Source: Flavobacterium sp. NRK1 (GTDB lineage: Bacteria > Bacteroidota > Bacteroidia > Flavobacteriales > Flavobacteriaceae). From it: a DNA stretch of 64,000 nucleotides. The notes below the pieces were generated by a model. That model ran no database searches. It worked only from the letters and a program-made list of their open reading frames with translations, and was not told the origin of the DNA. This document shows, piece by piece, positions 8,444 to 16,599 of this stretch (its first letter is position 1; each line of letters begins with the position of its first letter). The stretch covers positions 1,953,930-2,017,929 of the forward strand of contig NZ_JAMXLA010000001.1 of assembly GCF_024054175.1 (NCBI RefSeq), given 5' to 3'. The translations under genes were made by a program, and so were the position numbers.

Positions 8444-8908
8444 TTAACACGGATAGTAACCACCTGCTTGTATTTTGTGACCTGTAATTTTTAAAGTATA
8501 AGTCATGTCGGGATTTAAAGAATAATCCCATGTTACCGCCCAGTGCTGGCCATTTGCATCTATACCTACACCGACATACTCACCCGGCTCAGAACCAATT
8601 GATTCCCTTTTACATATAATTTTTAACTTAACCGGCTTGCCATATGTTGCTTTATCATTTACATCGTCACCTATAACATCATAAGTTTCGCCCACCTGTG
8701 GTTCTATCATACTGTCAAAATGTGGCTCTTCTTCCATAACTTCTATTGTTTCCCCAACTACAGGCTCTTCCATAGTTTTGTAAACCCTTTCATTGCTTTT
8801 AGTCTGGATGTTAGATTGATCCGGGTTAGGCGTTGAGCCTTCATCATGTGAGCATGATGTTATACTAACTGTCAGGGCTAAACCTAAAAACAAAACTACT
8901 TTCTTCAT
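8444..8908 (-). CDS. Small lipoprotein with an internally duplicated motif
   Basis: A 154-residue hypothetical lipoprotein. The lipobox ITSCS places the lipidated Cys at residue 19, and a Ser/Asn/Pro-rich linker follows. Two related segments, MEEPVVGETIEVMEEE (46-61) and MIEPQVGETYDVIGDD (67-82), look like a tandem duplication of an acidic motif. The C-terminal part (about 90-154) looks like a small beta domain with two cysteines (Cys99, Cys154) that could form a disulfide. It is monocistronic with its own terminator. No family is recognised. Confidence 0.7.
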   Translation of the reverse strand: MKKVVLFLGLALTVSITSCSHDEGSTPNPDQSNIQTKSNERVYKTMEEPVVGETIEVMEEEPHFDSMIEPQVGETYDVIGDDVNDKATYGKPVKLKIICKRESIGSEPGEYVGVGIDANGQHWAVTWDYSLNPDMTYTLKITGHKIQAGGYYPC

Positions 8909-9122
8909 TTACTTATTTTTAATATTAATAATTGATTGGAAACCCGAATGTATTAAAAATCCCTACGCATTTACAAATAAAATAACATGTTTTTAACTAT
9001 AATGATTTAAATGTAAACTGCATTCTTTTAAAAGTTAATAATATTATTATGCTAAGCTTTAAAAAATAATGAAGTAATGCACTGATTTAGTATTTTTACA
9101 ATTCAGGAAATAAATATTTATT

Positions 9123-9971
9123 TTGGACTCAAAAGGAGATTTTATAACATTAAAACCACAGCATGAACAGGTAGCCAGGTATATTGACTACTATTATTTT
9201 CATGTGTCTGATGATCCGGGTTTCAGGAATAAATTTTTTTTCTACCCTAATTATAAACATGCACTTACAATTTATAAAGGATCTGATATTACCCTTACAG
9301 AAGAAGGATCGCTTGTTACGCAAAACGGAGTTGATACAATAGATTGCTTTTACTCAATAAATACTGATAAAAACATCAAAGTAGAATTTCATGGCATTTT
9401 TAATAAAATAGGAATAGTTTTTAATCCGTTAGGGCTGAATCATTTTGTAAAGGGCCCTGTAGCCGATATTTTTAATATTACAGTTAATAGATTTTCTTAT
9501 TTCGGTGATGCTCTTAATACAACTGCCCAATATGTCTATAATGAAACTGATATAGATAAAAGGGTTAAACTTCTGGATGCTTTTTTTGTAGAAAACTTTA
9601 TAGGATTTGATGAGCCTGTAATAAAAAGGGCAGTACAGGAAATACTTAACAGTAATGGTTCGGTTAAAGTTGAAGACCTGTCAGGACTTCTTAAAGTAAA
9701 CAGAAAAACCCTGCTCAGGCTTTTTAAAAAACATTTGTGCTGCAGTGTGGAAGAATATAAAAAACTGGTAATGTTTCGTAATGCACTTAATTATTCGCAA
9801 CAGGCAAAAGATGGAGCATCACTTACAGATGTGGCTCTGTACAATCTTTATTATGATCAGGCACATTACATAAAGCATTTTAAATCGGTTACAAAACAAT
9901 CACCCAAAACACTTTTATCTAAGCTTACAAGATTAGGCAGCCAGGAAACATACTGGAATTTTGAAGATTAA
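9123..9971 (+). CDS. AraC-family transcriptional regulator
   Basis: A 282-residue regulator with an N-terminal ligand or oligomerisation domain (about 1-150) of the type seen in Bacteroidota AraC proteins with an FHGIF-like core (FHGIFNKIGIVFNPLG), and a C-terminal HTH_18 domain (about 180-265). The two helix-turn-helix units lie near VEDLSGLLKVNRKTLLRLFK and SLTDVALYNLYYDQAHYIKH. The start is taken as TTG at 9123, because a stop lies four codons upstream and no in-frame ATG is available. It is the nearest regulator upstream of the RND efflux operon at 10568 but is separated by small ORFs and a terminator, so control of that operon is only a possibility. Confidence 0.82.
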   Translation: MDSKGDFITLKPQHEQVARYIDYYYFHVSDDPGFRNKFFFYPNYKHALTIYKGSDITLTEEGSLVTQNGVDTIDCFYSINTDKNIKVEFHGIFNKIGIVFNPLGLNHFVKGPVADIFNITVNRFSYFGDALNTTAQYVYNETDIDKRVKLLDAFFVENFIGFDEPVIKRAVQEILNSNGSVKVEDLSGLLKVNRKTLLRLFKKHLCCSVEEYKKLVMFRNALNYSQQAKDGASLTDVALYNLYYDQAHYIKHFKSVTKQSPKTLLSKLTRLGSQETYWNFED

Positions 9972-10047
9972 GAGGGTTGTCCCAATTTTACAATTTTATA
10001 AAAGACTCCTTTCTGATATTTGTACTATAATTTTAAGCTTTATAGTT

Positions 10048-10224
10048 ATGAAAACTATATACAGGCACCTTTTAGTTTTTGGTACATCATTATTAATATG
10101 CCTTTTAACTGGTTACCTTATCGATGTTCTTTTTAATGAGAAATGGTACAGGTATCTTATTACGAGTGCAATGATGTCTTCTGCTTTATATTCTTATCAG
10201 TCTAAAACACCTAAAAAACAGTAA
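10048..10224 (+). CDS. Small two-helix membrane protein
   Basis: A 58-residue predicted inner-membrane protein with two hydrophobic helices (about 8-25 and 31-46) around LFNEKWYRYL and a basic tail. I prefer the ATG at 10048 (MKTIYRHLLVFGTSL) over an upstream frame overlapping the AraC gene, because the upstream part has no signal-like or conserved features. It lies just after the AraC regulator and may be read with it. No family is recognised. Confidence 0.5.
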   Translation: MKTIYRHLLVFGTSLLICLLTGYLIDVLFNEKWYRYLITSAMMSSALYSYQSKTPKKQ

Positions 10225-10226
10225 TC

Positions 10227-10313
10227 ATGGTAAAACTGCTACTAATAGTTATGTCGGTTTTGGAAGCAATGGTAGACGTTGTAAAATCGCTTTTTTCTAA
10301 TTTATTTCAGTAA
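10227..10313 (+). CDS. Possible 28-residue amphipathic peptide
   Basis: An ATG two bases after the stop of the preceding small gene opens MVKLLLIVMSVLEAMVDVVK and ends after 28 codons. The tight spacing and helical, hydrophobic character make it a plausible translated peptide, but length alone gives no proof. A terminator follows at 10354. The remainder of the gap up to 10567 holds only that terminator and the promoter-like element before the efflux operon. Confidence 0.3.
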   Translation: MVKLLLIVMSVLEAMVDVVKSLFSNLFQ

Positions 10314-10353
10314 AACAATTAAAAAAATAGTTCTGAGAGCTAAACAATATTTG

Positions 10354-10396
10354 GCCTGTACTTTTACATATTTTGTTAAAGTACAGGCTTATTTTT
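10354..10396 (+). terminator. Rho-independent terminator
   Basis: GCCTGTACTTT (10354-10364) pairs perfectly with AAAGTACAGGC (10378-10388), followed by TTATTTTTT. It closes the AraC/small-ORF unit. Confidence 0.9.
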
Positions 10397-10534
10397 TATG
10401 AGGGAATTTAATCTGTTAGATTTGCAGCTAAAAATTATTGAACTTCGGATGCTATTGTATATGTTTTTAAGGAATTGATGAATTCAATTGGTCATTTTTC
10501 ACATTTACTTAAAAAAAATGGCATACAATTGGCT

Positions 10535-10542
10535 TAGCTTTG
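10535..10542 (+). promoter_or_regulatory. -7 element of the RND efflux operon
   Basis: TAGCTTTG fits the Bacteroidota -7 consensus TAnnTTTG, 26 bases before the adaptor start codon. No clear TTG is present at the -33 position, so the promoter may need an activator. Confidence 0.45.
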
Positions 10543-10567
10543 CGCTTAGCATTACTATTATTAAATT

Positions 10568-11644
10568 ATGAAGGTAAAATATATTGTTTATACTCTTTTA
10601 ATTGTTGGTCTTGGTGCACTTGTGTTTTATCGTGTCTCTGAGAATAAAAAACAGAAAATGGAAGCGTCCGGCGGGGGCAAAGATGGAAAGAAACCTTCTA
10701 TGGCTGTAAATGGAGTGGTAGTAGCTCCACAGGAATTTGCTAATACACTTTCACTTTCAGGTTCTATAGAGGCCAATGAGCAAATTGAAGTGAGAACGGA
10801 AGTTTCGGGTATAGCAGAAAAAATATTTTTTACTGAAGGATCTAAAGTCGCAAAAGGACAGGTACTTGTTAAGATTAATGATATTGAACTAAGGGCACAG
10901 GCAGGCCAGGCAAAGACCAGGCAGACACTGGCTGCTGAAAATGAGAGGCGCGCTAAACTATTGTTGGAAAAAGAAGCTATTAGTCAGGAAGAATATGATA
11001 TAGCCAGTGCCGATTTTAAAACAGCAAAAGCCCAAACACAACTTATTAATGCCCAGATTGACAAAACTTCTATAAGAGCACCATTTTCGGGAACTATTGG
11101 CTTGCGTAATATATCACCCGGTACGTATGTTACCCCTGAAACGCTTATTGCCAGCCTGGTAAACAGCAGTCAGATAAAAATAACTTTTTCTGTACCTGAA
11201 AAATATGCTTCGCAAATGAAGGTAAATGGTACTATAACATTTACTGTAGCAGGGAGCGACGAAACTTTTGAGGCTAAAATATATGCACTTGAACCTGCTG
11301 TTGAGGTGGCTACCCGTACACTTAAAGTAAGGGCTATTGCAGAAAATTCTAAAGGCAGGCTATTACCGGGCACTTTTGCCAATGTAATACTGCCTCTTAA
11401 AAAAATTGAAAATGCTTTTATTATTCCTACTGAGGCCATAGTGCCTGTGCAGGGAGGAAAAAAAGTATTTATCTCTAAAAATGGGAAGGCTGAGGAAGTA
11501 ATGGTAGAGACAGGAACGCGTACTGCTAAAGATGTAGTAGTACTTTCAGGATTAAAAGCAGGAGATACGGTACTCACTACAGGGGTACTTACCCTGAAAA
11601 AAGGAACTCCGGTTAAGGTAACTGTAAATAAAGCAGAAAATTAA
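10568..11644 (+). CDS. RND efflux periplasmic adaptor (membrane fusion protein)
   Basis: A 358-residue HlyD/AcrA-type adaptor linking an RND pump to an outer-membrane channel. An N-terminal membrane anchor (about 5-22) is followed by a lipoyl-like half (SIEANEQIEVRTEVSGIAEK), a short alpha-hairpin (about 105-155), the second lipoyl half (IRAPFSGTIGLRNISPGTYV), and beta-barrel and membrane-proximal domains. It lacks a lipobox and is probably anchored by the helix. It is the first gene of a three-gene operon, and the pump gene starts two bases after its stop. Substrate unknown; drug, dye, bile-salt or lipid export are all possible for this HAE1-like set. Confidence 0.93.
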   Translation: MKVKYIVYTLLIVGLGALVFYRVSENKKQKMEASGGGKDGKKPSMAVNGVVVAPQEFANTLSLSGSIEANEQIEVRTEVSGIAEKIFFTEGSKVAKGQVLVKINDIELRAQAGQAKTRQTLAAENERRAKLLLEKEAISQEEYDIASADFKTAKAQTQLINAQIDKTSIRAPFSGTIGLRNISPGTYVTPETLIASLVNSSQIKITFSVPEKYASQMKVNGTITFTVAGSDETFEAKIYALEPAVEVATRTLKVRAIAENSKGRLLPGTFANVILPLKKIENAFIIPTEAIVPVQGGKKVFISKNGKAEEVMVETGTRTAKDVVVLSGLKAGDTVLTTGVLTLKKGTPVKVTVNKAEN

Positions 11645-11646
11645 CT

Positions 11647-14600
11647 ATGAGTTTGTCTACAATTAGCATAAAAAGGCCTGTACTTACCATAGTAATGAAT
11701 ATTGCTATTATACTTTTTGGAATAATAGGCTATACATTTTTAGGAGTAAGGGAGTTTCCATCTATTGACCCTGCACAAATATCGGTACGTACCAGTTATG
11801 CAGGTGCAAATGCAGATATTATTGAATCACAAATTACAGAACCTCTTGAAAAAGCCATTAACTCTATTGATGGTATCAGGAATATTACATCGTCAAGTAA
11901 TCAGGGATCGAGTAGTATTACTATAGAGTTTGAGTTAGAAAAAAATCTTGAAGAAGCAGCCAACGATGTACGCGATAAAGTATCGCAGGCTGTTAGAAGC
12001 CTTCCTAAAGATATAGATGCGCCACCGGTTGTATCAAAGGCAGATGCAGACTCTGAGTCTATTATTGCCATGACTGTAGAAAGCCCGACGCGTAACCCGC
12101 TTGAACTTAGTGATTATGCAGAAAATGTTATAGCCGAAAGACTGCAGACTATTCCTGGGGTAAGCAGTGTACAGATCTGGGGGCAGAAAAAATATGCCAT
12201 GCGATTATGGCTTGATCCTATTAAGCTAAATTCTTATGGGATTACAGTAAGTGATGTTCGTTCGGCACTGGATAGCCAGAATGTAGAATTGCCTACCGGT
12301 AAGTTAACAGGAGCGAACACGGAGCTTACCATTAAAACTATGGGTAATTTATCTACCCCCGAGCAGTTTAATAACATTATTATAAAATCGGAAGGAGATA
12401 AGATAGTTCGTTTTAGCGATGTTGGAAGGGCTGAATTGGGTCCGGAAAATGTGGAAACTAAAATGACAAACGATGGCAAGCAGCTTGTAGGCCTTGCTAT
12501 TATACCACAACCGGGTACAAATTACATAGATATCTCTGATGCTTTTTATGAGCAGTATGATCAGATAAAAAAAGAACTTCCCGCCGATCTTGTAACTAAT
12601 GTTGTTATAGATAATACAGTATTTATTAAAAAGTCGGTGCTCGAAGTGGCAGAAACACTTGGTATATCTATTATACTTGTAACCCTTATTATTTATCTCT
12701 TTTTTAGAGACTGGGCTATTGCATTAAGGCCATTGCTTGATATACCGGTATCACTTATAGCTACATTTTTTATTATGTACATTTTTGGTTTCTCTATAAA
12801 TGTATTAACCCTTTTGGCAATTGTTCTGGCTACAGGACTTGTGGTAGATGATGGTATTGTGGTAACCGAAAATATATTTAAAAAGGTAGAAGAGGGTATG
12901 ACGCCTATAGAGGCGGCTGTAAAAGGTGCCAACGAAATATTTTTTGCGGTTATTTCTATCTCTATAACACTTGCTGCGGTATTTCTTCCTGTAATATTTC
13001 TCGAAGGTTTTGTGGGCAGGTTATTTAGGGAGTTTGGGGTAGTTATTGCAGCAGCCGTGCTGGTATCAGCATTCGTCTCATTAACTTTAACACCAATGCT
13101 AAATGCCTATCTTATTAAGGGAGTACATAAAAAGTCAAAGTTTTATGATTTAACCGAGCCTTATTTTGAAAAAATGAATGCAGCGTATGCAAATGCCCTT
13201 AAAGGATTCATGAAAAAGAAATGGCTGAGTTTTCCTATACTAATAGTTTGTCTGGGGCTTATAGGTTTTTTTTATGCTACAATACAAAAAGAAACAGCTC
13301 CTTATGATGACAGGAGTTTTATAAGAATGAGCATTACTGCACCGGAAGGAGCTTCTTATGATTACATGGATCGTTTTATGCAGGAAATGGAACAGCTTGT
13401 ACATGATTCTGTACCTGAGAAAAAAGCCAGTCTTGTTATCACCTCACCCGGATTTGGTTCTGCATCTGTAAACAGCGGACGCGTAATACTAGCCTTAAAA
13501 GACACTGATGAAAGAGAGCGGTCGCAAAAAGAAATTGCTGCCGATCTTTCTAAATGGACTAAGCGTTATAGTGAAGCAAGAACATCGGTATCGGAACAGC
13601 CTACCATAGCGGTTAACAGAAGAGGAGGTTTTCCTATACAGTATATTATACAGGCACCTAATTTTGAAAAGCTACGTGAAAAAATACCTGTATTTATGGA
13701 TGAGGTAAGCAAAGATCCTACCTTCTCAATGACCGATGTAAATCTTAAATTCAACAAGCCTGAAATAAATGTATCTATAGATCGTGAAAAAGCAGAAAGC
13801 CTGGGCGTATCTCTGCTGGATGTTGCACAAACGCTTCAGTTGTCACTGAGTGGTCAACGCTTTGGTTATTTTATGATGAACGGCAAACAGTATCAGGTGA
13901 TGGGGCAGTTTGAGCTCCAGGACCGCGACGCACCTATAGATCTTACGTCTACATTTGTAAAAAGCAATACAGGAGAACTTATTCAGTTAGATAACCTGGT
14001 TTCTGTAAAAGAAGAAAGCAGCCCGCCTCAGCTTTATCATAATAACAGGTATATGTCGGCAACTGTATCGGCAGGCCTGGCACCGGGTATGAGTATAAGT
14101 GACGGTATAGATGCTATGGAAAGGGTTAAGGCAAAAGTGCTTGATGACAGCTTTACTACAGATCTTGGAGGAGAATCCCGTGATTTTGTTGAGAGTAGTT
14201 CTAACACTTTGTTTGCGTTTGGACTTGCTTTACTGCTAATCTATTTAATACTTGCAGGGCAGTTTGAAAGTTTTATAGATCCGTTTATTATTATCCTTAC
14301 AGTACCAATGGCTGTTGCTGGAGCATTATTATCGTTATGGCTTTTTGGTCAGACATGGAATATCTTTAGCCAGATAGGAACCATTATGCTTATAGGCCTT
14401 GTAACCAAGAATGGTATCCTCATAGTAGAATTTGCAAATCAGCTGAGGGAAAAAGGAGTGCCAAAATATGAGGCCATTATGGAAGCTGCCGAATCACGAC
14501 TTCGTCCTATTTTAATGACCAGCTTGGCTATTGCACTTGGCGCATTGCCTATCGCTATGTCGTTAGGGGCGGCATCTACCAGCAGAATAGGTATGGGGGT

Positions 14601-14721
14601 TGTTATTGTAGGCGGAACTGTATTTTCGCTAATACTTACCTTATTTATAATTCCTGCAATTTACTTTATGTGGTCGCGCCCTAAAAAACATCGTCCTGAA
14701 TTTGATAATCTTAAAGACTAA
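11647..14721 (+). CDS. RND-family efflux pump permease (HAE1/AcrB-like)
   Basis: A 1024-residue proton-driven inner-membrane pump of full family length, with the expected layout: TM1 (about 11-30), large periplasmic loop, TM2-6, TM7, second loop and TM8-12. The proton-relay aspartates are Asp401 and Asp402 in GLVVDDGIVVTENIF. The second repeat carries GLVTKNGILIVEFANQL and RPILMTSLAIALGALPIAMS. It sits between its adaptor and its TolC-type channel, so the tripartite system is complete. No local TetR or MarR repressor accompanies it. Confidence 0.96.
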   Translation: MSLSTISIKRPVLTIVMNIAIILFGIIGYTFLGVREFPSIDPAQISVRTSYAGANADIIESQITEPLEKAINSIDGIRNITSSSNQGSSSITIEFELEKNLEEAANDVRDKVSQAVRSLPKDIDAPPVVSKADADSESIIAMTVESPTRNPLELSDYAENVIAERLQTIPGVSSVQIWGQKKYAMRLWLDPIKLNSYGITVSDVRSALDSQNVELPTGKLTGANTELTIKTMGNLSTPEQFNNIIIKSEGDKIVRFSDVGRAELGPENVETKMTNDGKQLVGLAIIPQPGTNYIDISDAFYEQYDQIKKELPADLVTNVVIDNTVFIKKSVLEVAETLGISIILVTLIIYLFFRDWAIALRPLLDIPVSLIATFFIMYIFGFSINVLTLLAIVLATGLVVDDGIVVTENIFKKVEEGMTPIEAAVKGANEIFFAVISISITLAAVFLPVIFLEGFVGRLFREFGVVIAAAVLVSAFVSLTLTPMLNAYLIKGVHKKSKFYDLTEPYFEKMNAAYANALKGFMKKKWLSFPILIVCLGLIGFFYATIQKETAPYDDRSFIRMSITAPEGASYDYMDRFMQEMEQLVHDSVPEKKASLVITSPGFGSASVNSGRVILALKDTDERERSQKEIAADLSKWTKRYSEARTSVSEQPTIAVNRRGGFPIQYIIQAPNFEKLREKIPVFMDEVSKDPTFSMTDVNLKFNKPEINVSIDREKAESLGVSLLDVAQTLQLSLSGQRFGYFMMNGKQYQVMGQFELQDRDAPIDLTSTFVKSNTGELIQLDNLVSVKEESSPPQLYHNNRYMSATVSAGLAPGMSISDGIDAMERVKAKVLDDSFTTDLGGESRDFVESSSNTLFAFGLALLLIYLILAGQFESFIDPFIIILTVPMAVAGALLSLWLFGQTWNIFSQIGTIMLIGLVTKNGILIVEFANQLREKGVPKYEAIMEAAESRLRPILMTSLAIALGALPIAMSLGAASTSRIGMGVVIVGGTVFSLILTLFIIPAIYFMWSRPKKHRPEFDNLKD

Positions 14722-14733
14722 ACCATTTACTAT

Positions 14734-16032
14734 ATGAGGTTTTGCCTATATATTATATGCATTTTGTTTGCTGCAAAAGCATCTGCACAAGAGCTGCTTA
14801 CGCCAGAGCAGGCTATGGCTATTGCATTAGAGAACAATTATGATATTAAACTTGCTAAAAATGATCTTAAAGTTGATGAGCAGAATGTAAATCTTGCCAA
14901 CGCAGGGTTATTACCTAATGTTTCAGGAACATTTACACAGAATAATAATATTCAGAATTCCAAACAAACCCGTACAGACGGTACAGTACAGGAACTTAAT
15001 AATGCCCGTAACAATAGTATGAATTACGGCGTTAACCTGGGGTGGACAATTTTTGATGGCTTCAGAATGTTTGCCCGCTACGATCAGCTGCAGGAATTGC
15101 AAAAACAGGGTGAGACTGAACTAAAACTTATGATACTTACGCGCGTGACTGATGTTATGACTACTTATTTTGATTTAGTACAGCAACAGCAAATGCTTAC
15201 AGCACTTGATACTGCTATTGTAATATCAAAACAAAGAGTTACGGTTGCAGATAACCGTTTTAAAATAGGTAAGGCATCTAAACTTGAGGTACTTAATGCC
15301 CAGGTTGATTTAAATACCGACCAGACCAATTATCTTCGTCAGAAAGAATCGTTTGAAAATACCAAGACCTATTTAAATGAGCTATTAGCAAGAGATCTAA
15401 CTACACAGTTTAAGGTTATAGATGTTGTAACAATAGATGAAAAACTTAAACTGGCAGACCTTATGAATCTTGCCTCTCAGCAAAATCCGCAGATTCAGCT
15501 TGCCTTGATAAACAAACGTGTTGCCGAACTTAACCTCAAGCAGGTAAAAGGAGCGAGATATCCACAGGTTGCTGTAAATACGGGTTATATATTCAGCAGT
15601 AGTGAATCGAGTCTTGGATTTGCTAAAACTAACGACAGTCATGGTCTTAACTATGGCATATCGGCATCAATAAATATATTTAACGGCTTTTTACAGAACC
15701 GACGTGAAAAAGTTGCAAAACTGCAAATAGATAACAGCCAGATATTAATTGATCAGCAGACACAAGCTATTAATTCGCAGTTGATTTCGGCTTATCAAAC
15801 CTATCTTACTAATCTTGAACTTGTGGAGCTTGAGGCACGTAATGAAGAGATAGCTAAGCAAAACCTTGATATTACTTTAGAGAAATACCGTATAGGTACT
15901 ATTACCCAATTGGAGGTACGTGCAGCTCAGCTTAATTATGTTAATGCTCAATCCAGAAATAGTACTGCTCAGTTTCAGGCTAAAATATCTGAAGTTACTT
16001 TAAAAGAACTTGCAGGAAATGTTAATTTTTAA
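14734..16032 (+). CDS. TolC-family outer-membrane efflux channel
   Basis: A 432-residue outer-membrane factor with signal peptide (MRFCLYIICILFAAKASAQ) and two structural repeats of long alpha-helices and paired beta-strands. Typical elements are LTPEQAMAIALENNYDIKLA at the mature N-terminus and NYGVNLGWTIFDGFRM and NYGISASINIFNGFLQ at the two beta-barrel passes. It exports substrate across the outer membrane for the preceding adaptor and pump. It starts 12 bases after the pump stop and ends at a strong terminator. Confidence 0.93.
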   Translation: MRFCLYIICILFAAKASAQELLTPEQAMAIALENNYDIKLAKNDLKVDEQNVNLANAGLLPNVSGTFTQNNNIQNSKQTRTDGTVQELNNARNNSMNYGVNLGWTIFDGFRMFARYDQLQELQKQGETELKLMILTRVTDVMTTYFDLVQQQQMLTALDTAIVISKQRVTVADNRFKIGKASKLEVLNAQVDLNTDQTNYLRQKESFENTKTYLNELLARDLTTQFKVIDVVTIDEKLKLADLMNLASQQNPQIQLALINKRVAELNLKQVKGARYPQVAVNTGYIFSSSESSLGFAKTNDSHGLNYGISASINIFNGFLQNRREKVAKLQIDNSQILIDQQTQAINSQLISAYQTYLTNLELVELEARNEEIAKQNLDITLEKYRIGTITQLEVRAAQLNYVNAQSRNSTAQFQAKISEVTLKELAGNVNF

Positions 16033-16048
16033 ATATAAAATATAATAA

Positions 16049-16077
16049 AAAATGCCATTATATGTTAATGGCATTTT
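16049..16077. terminator. Bidirectional terminator
   Basis: AAAATGCCATTA (16049-16060) and TAATGGCATTTT (16066-16077) form a 12-bp stem between the converging efflux operon and the SUKH gene. U-rich tails are possible in both directions. Confidence 0.85.
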
Positions 16078-16101
16078 GTCATTTTAACTGAATAGCGATG
16101 G

Positions 16102-16518
16102 CTATTTATCAGATATTGAAGATTCATAAAATGCTTTGAGTGAATTAAATTTTAAGGAAGGTTCTAAGTCGCCTTCATAATAACCGTACACTGGAGAATT
16201 TTCCTCAAAAGTCAAATCTATAAACATGAAAATATAACCTTGATGGACATGGAATACAAAATGATTTTTTTCAAGGATAAAATCACTATTATCGTCTTTT
16301 AATAATTCTTCTGCATATTCTCTTAAACTAAAGATAGTATCGTAAAAACAATCTGAACCTATCATAAAACCATCTCCATCAGCTCCTAGATTTCTTAAAA
16401 ACTTTTTATAGTCAGTAGGTAATTTTACTTTATAATAATCTTCAATTTTTTCTATTTGGACTTCGTTTAAGCCTTTGAATTTATATCCTCTATCTTTTAG
16501 TTTTTCTATATAATCCAT
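16102..16518 (-). CDS. Orphan SUKH (SMI1/KNR4) family protein
   Basis: A 138-residue cytosolic protein of the SUKH/SMI1-KNR4 fold. Typical features are an early helix with LNEVQIEKIEDYYKVKLPTD, the conserved YKKFLRNLGADGDGFMIG turn, and a beta-strand core (HFVFHVHQGYIFMFIDL). SUKH proteins are mostly immunity proteins that neutralise nuclease or other toxins of polymorphic and contact-dependent systems. No toxin gene lies within reach here, so this is an orphan immunity gene, possibly for defence against neighbours, or a housekeeping relative. A long palindrome abuts its start codon. Confidence 0.8.
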   Translation of the reverse strand: MDYIEKLKDRGYKFKGLNEVQIEKIEDYYKVKLPTDYKKFLRNLGADGDGFMIGSDCFYDTIFSLREYAEELLKDDNSDFILEKNHFVFHVHQGYIFMFIDLTFEENSPVYGYYEGDLEPSLKFNSLKAFYESSISDK

Positions 16519-16519
16519 G

Positions 16520-16547
16520 TTATTACTTTAGTGTACCAAAGTAATAA
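16520..16547. promoter_or_regulatory. Perfect 10-bp palindrome abutting the SUKH start codon
   Basis: TTATTACTTT (16520-16529) and AAAGTAATAA (16538-16547) are perfect inverted repeats around an 8-base centre. It starts one base from the ATG (16518-16516), covering the translation-initiation region. It could be an operator or an mRNA hairpin blocking ribosome access. It differs from the adjacent GH30 terminator. Confidence 0.6.
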
Positions 16548-16549
16548 AA

Positions 16550-16577
16550 AAAACCTCAGGCATTACCGGAGGTTTTT
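16550..16577 (-). terminator. Terminator of the GH30 gene
   Basis: ACCTC and GAGGT arms around a GC-containing loop; the minus strand ends in eight T residues. It lies 23 bases after the GH30 stop and separates it from the SUKH gene. Confidence 0.75.
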
Positions 16578-16599
16578 GGGTATTATAAAAGGTATAAAT

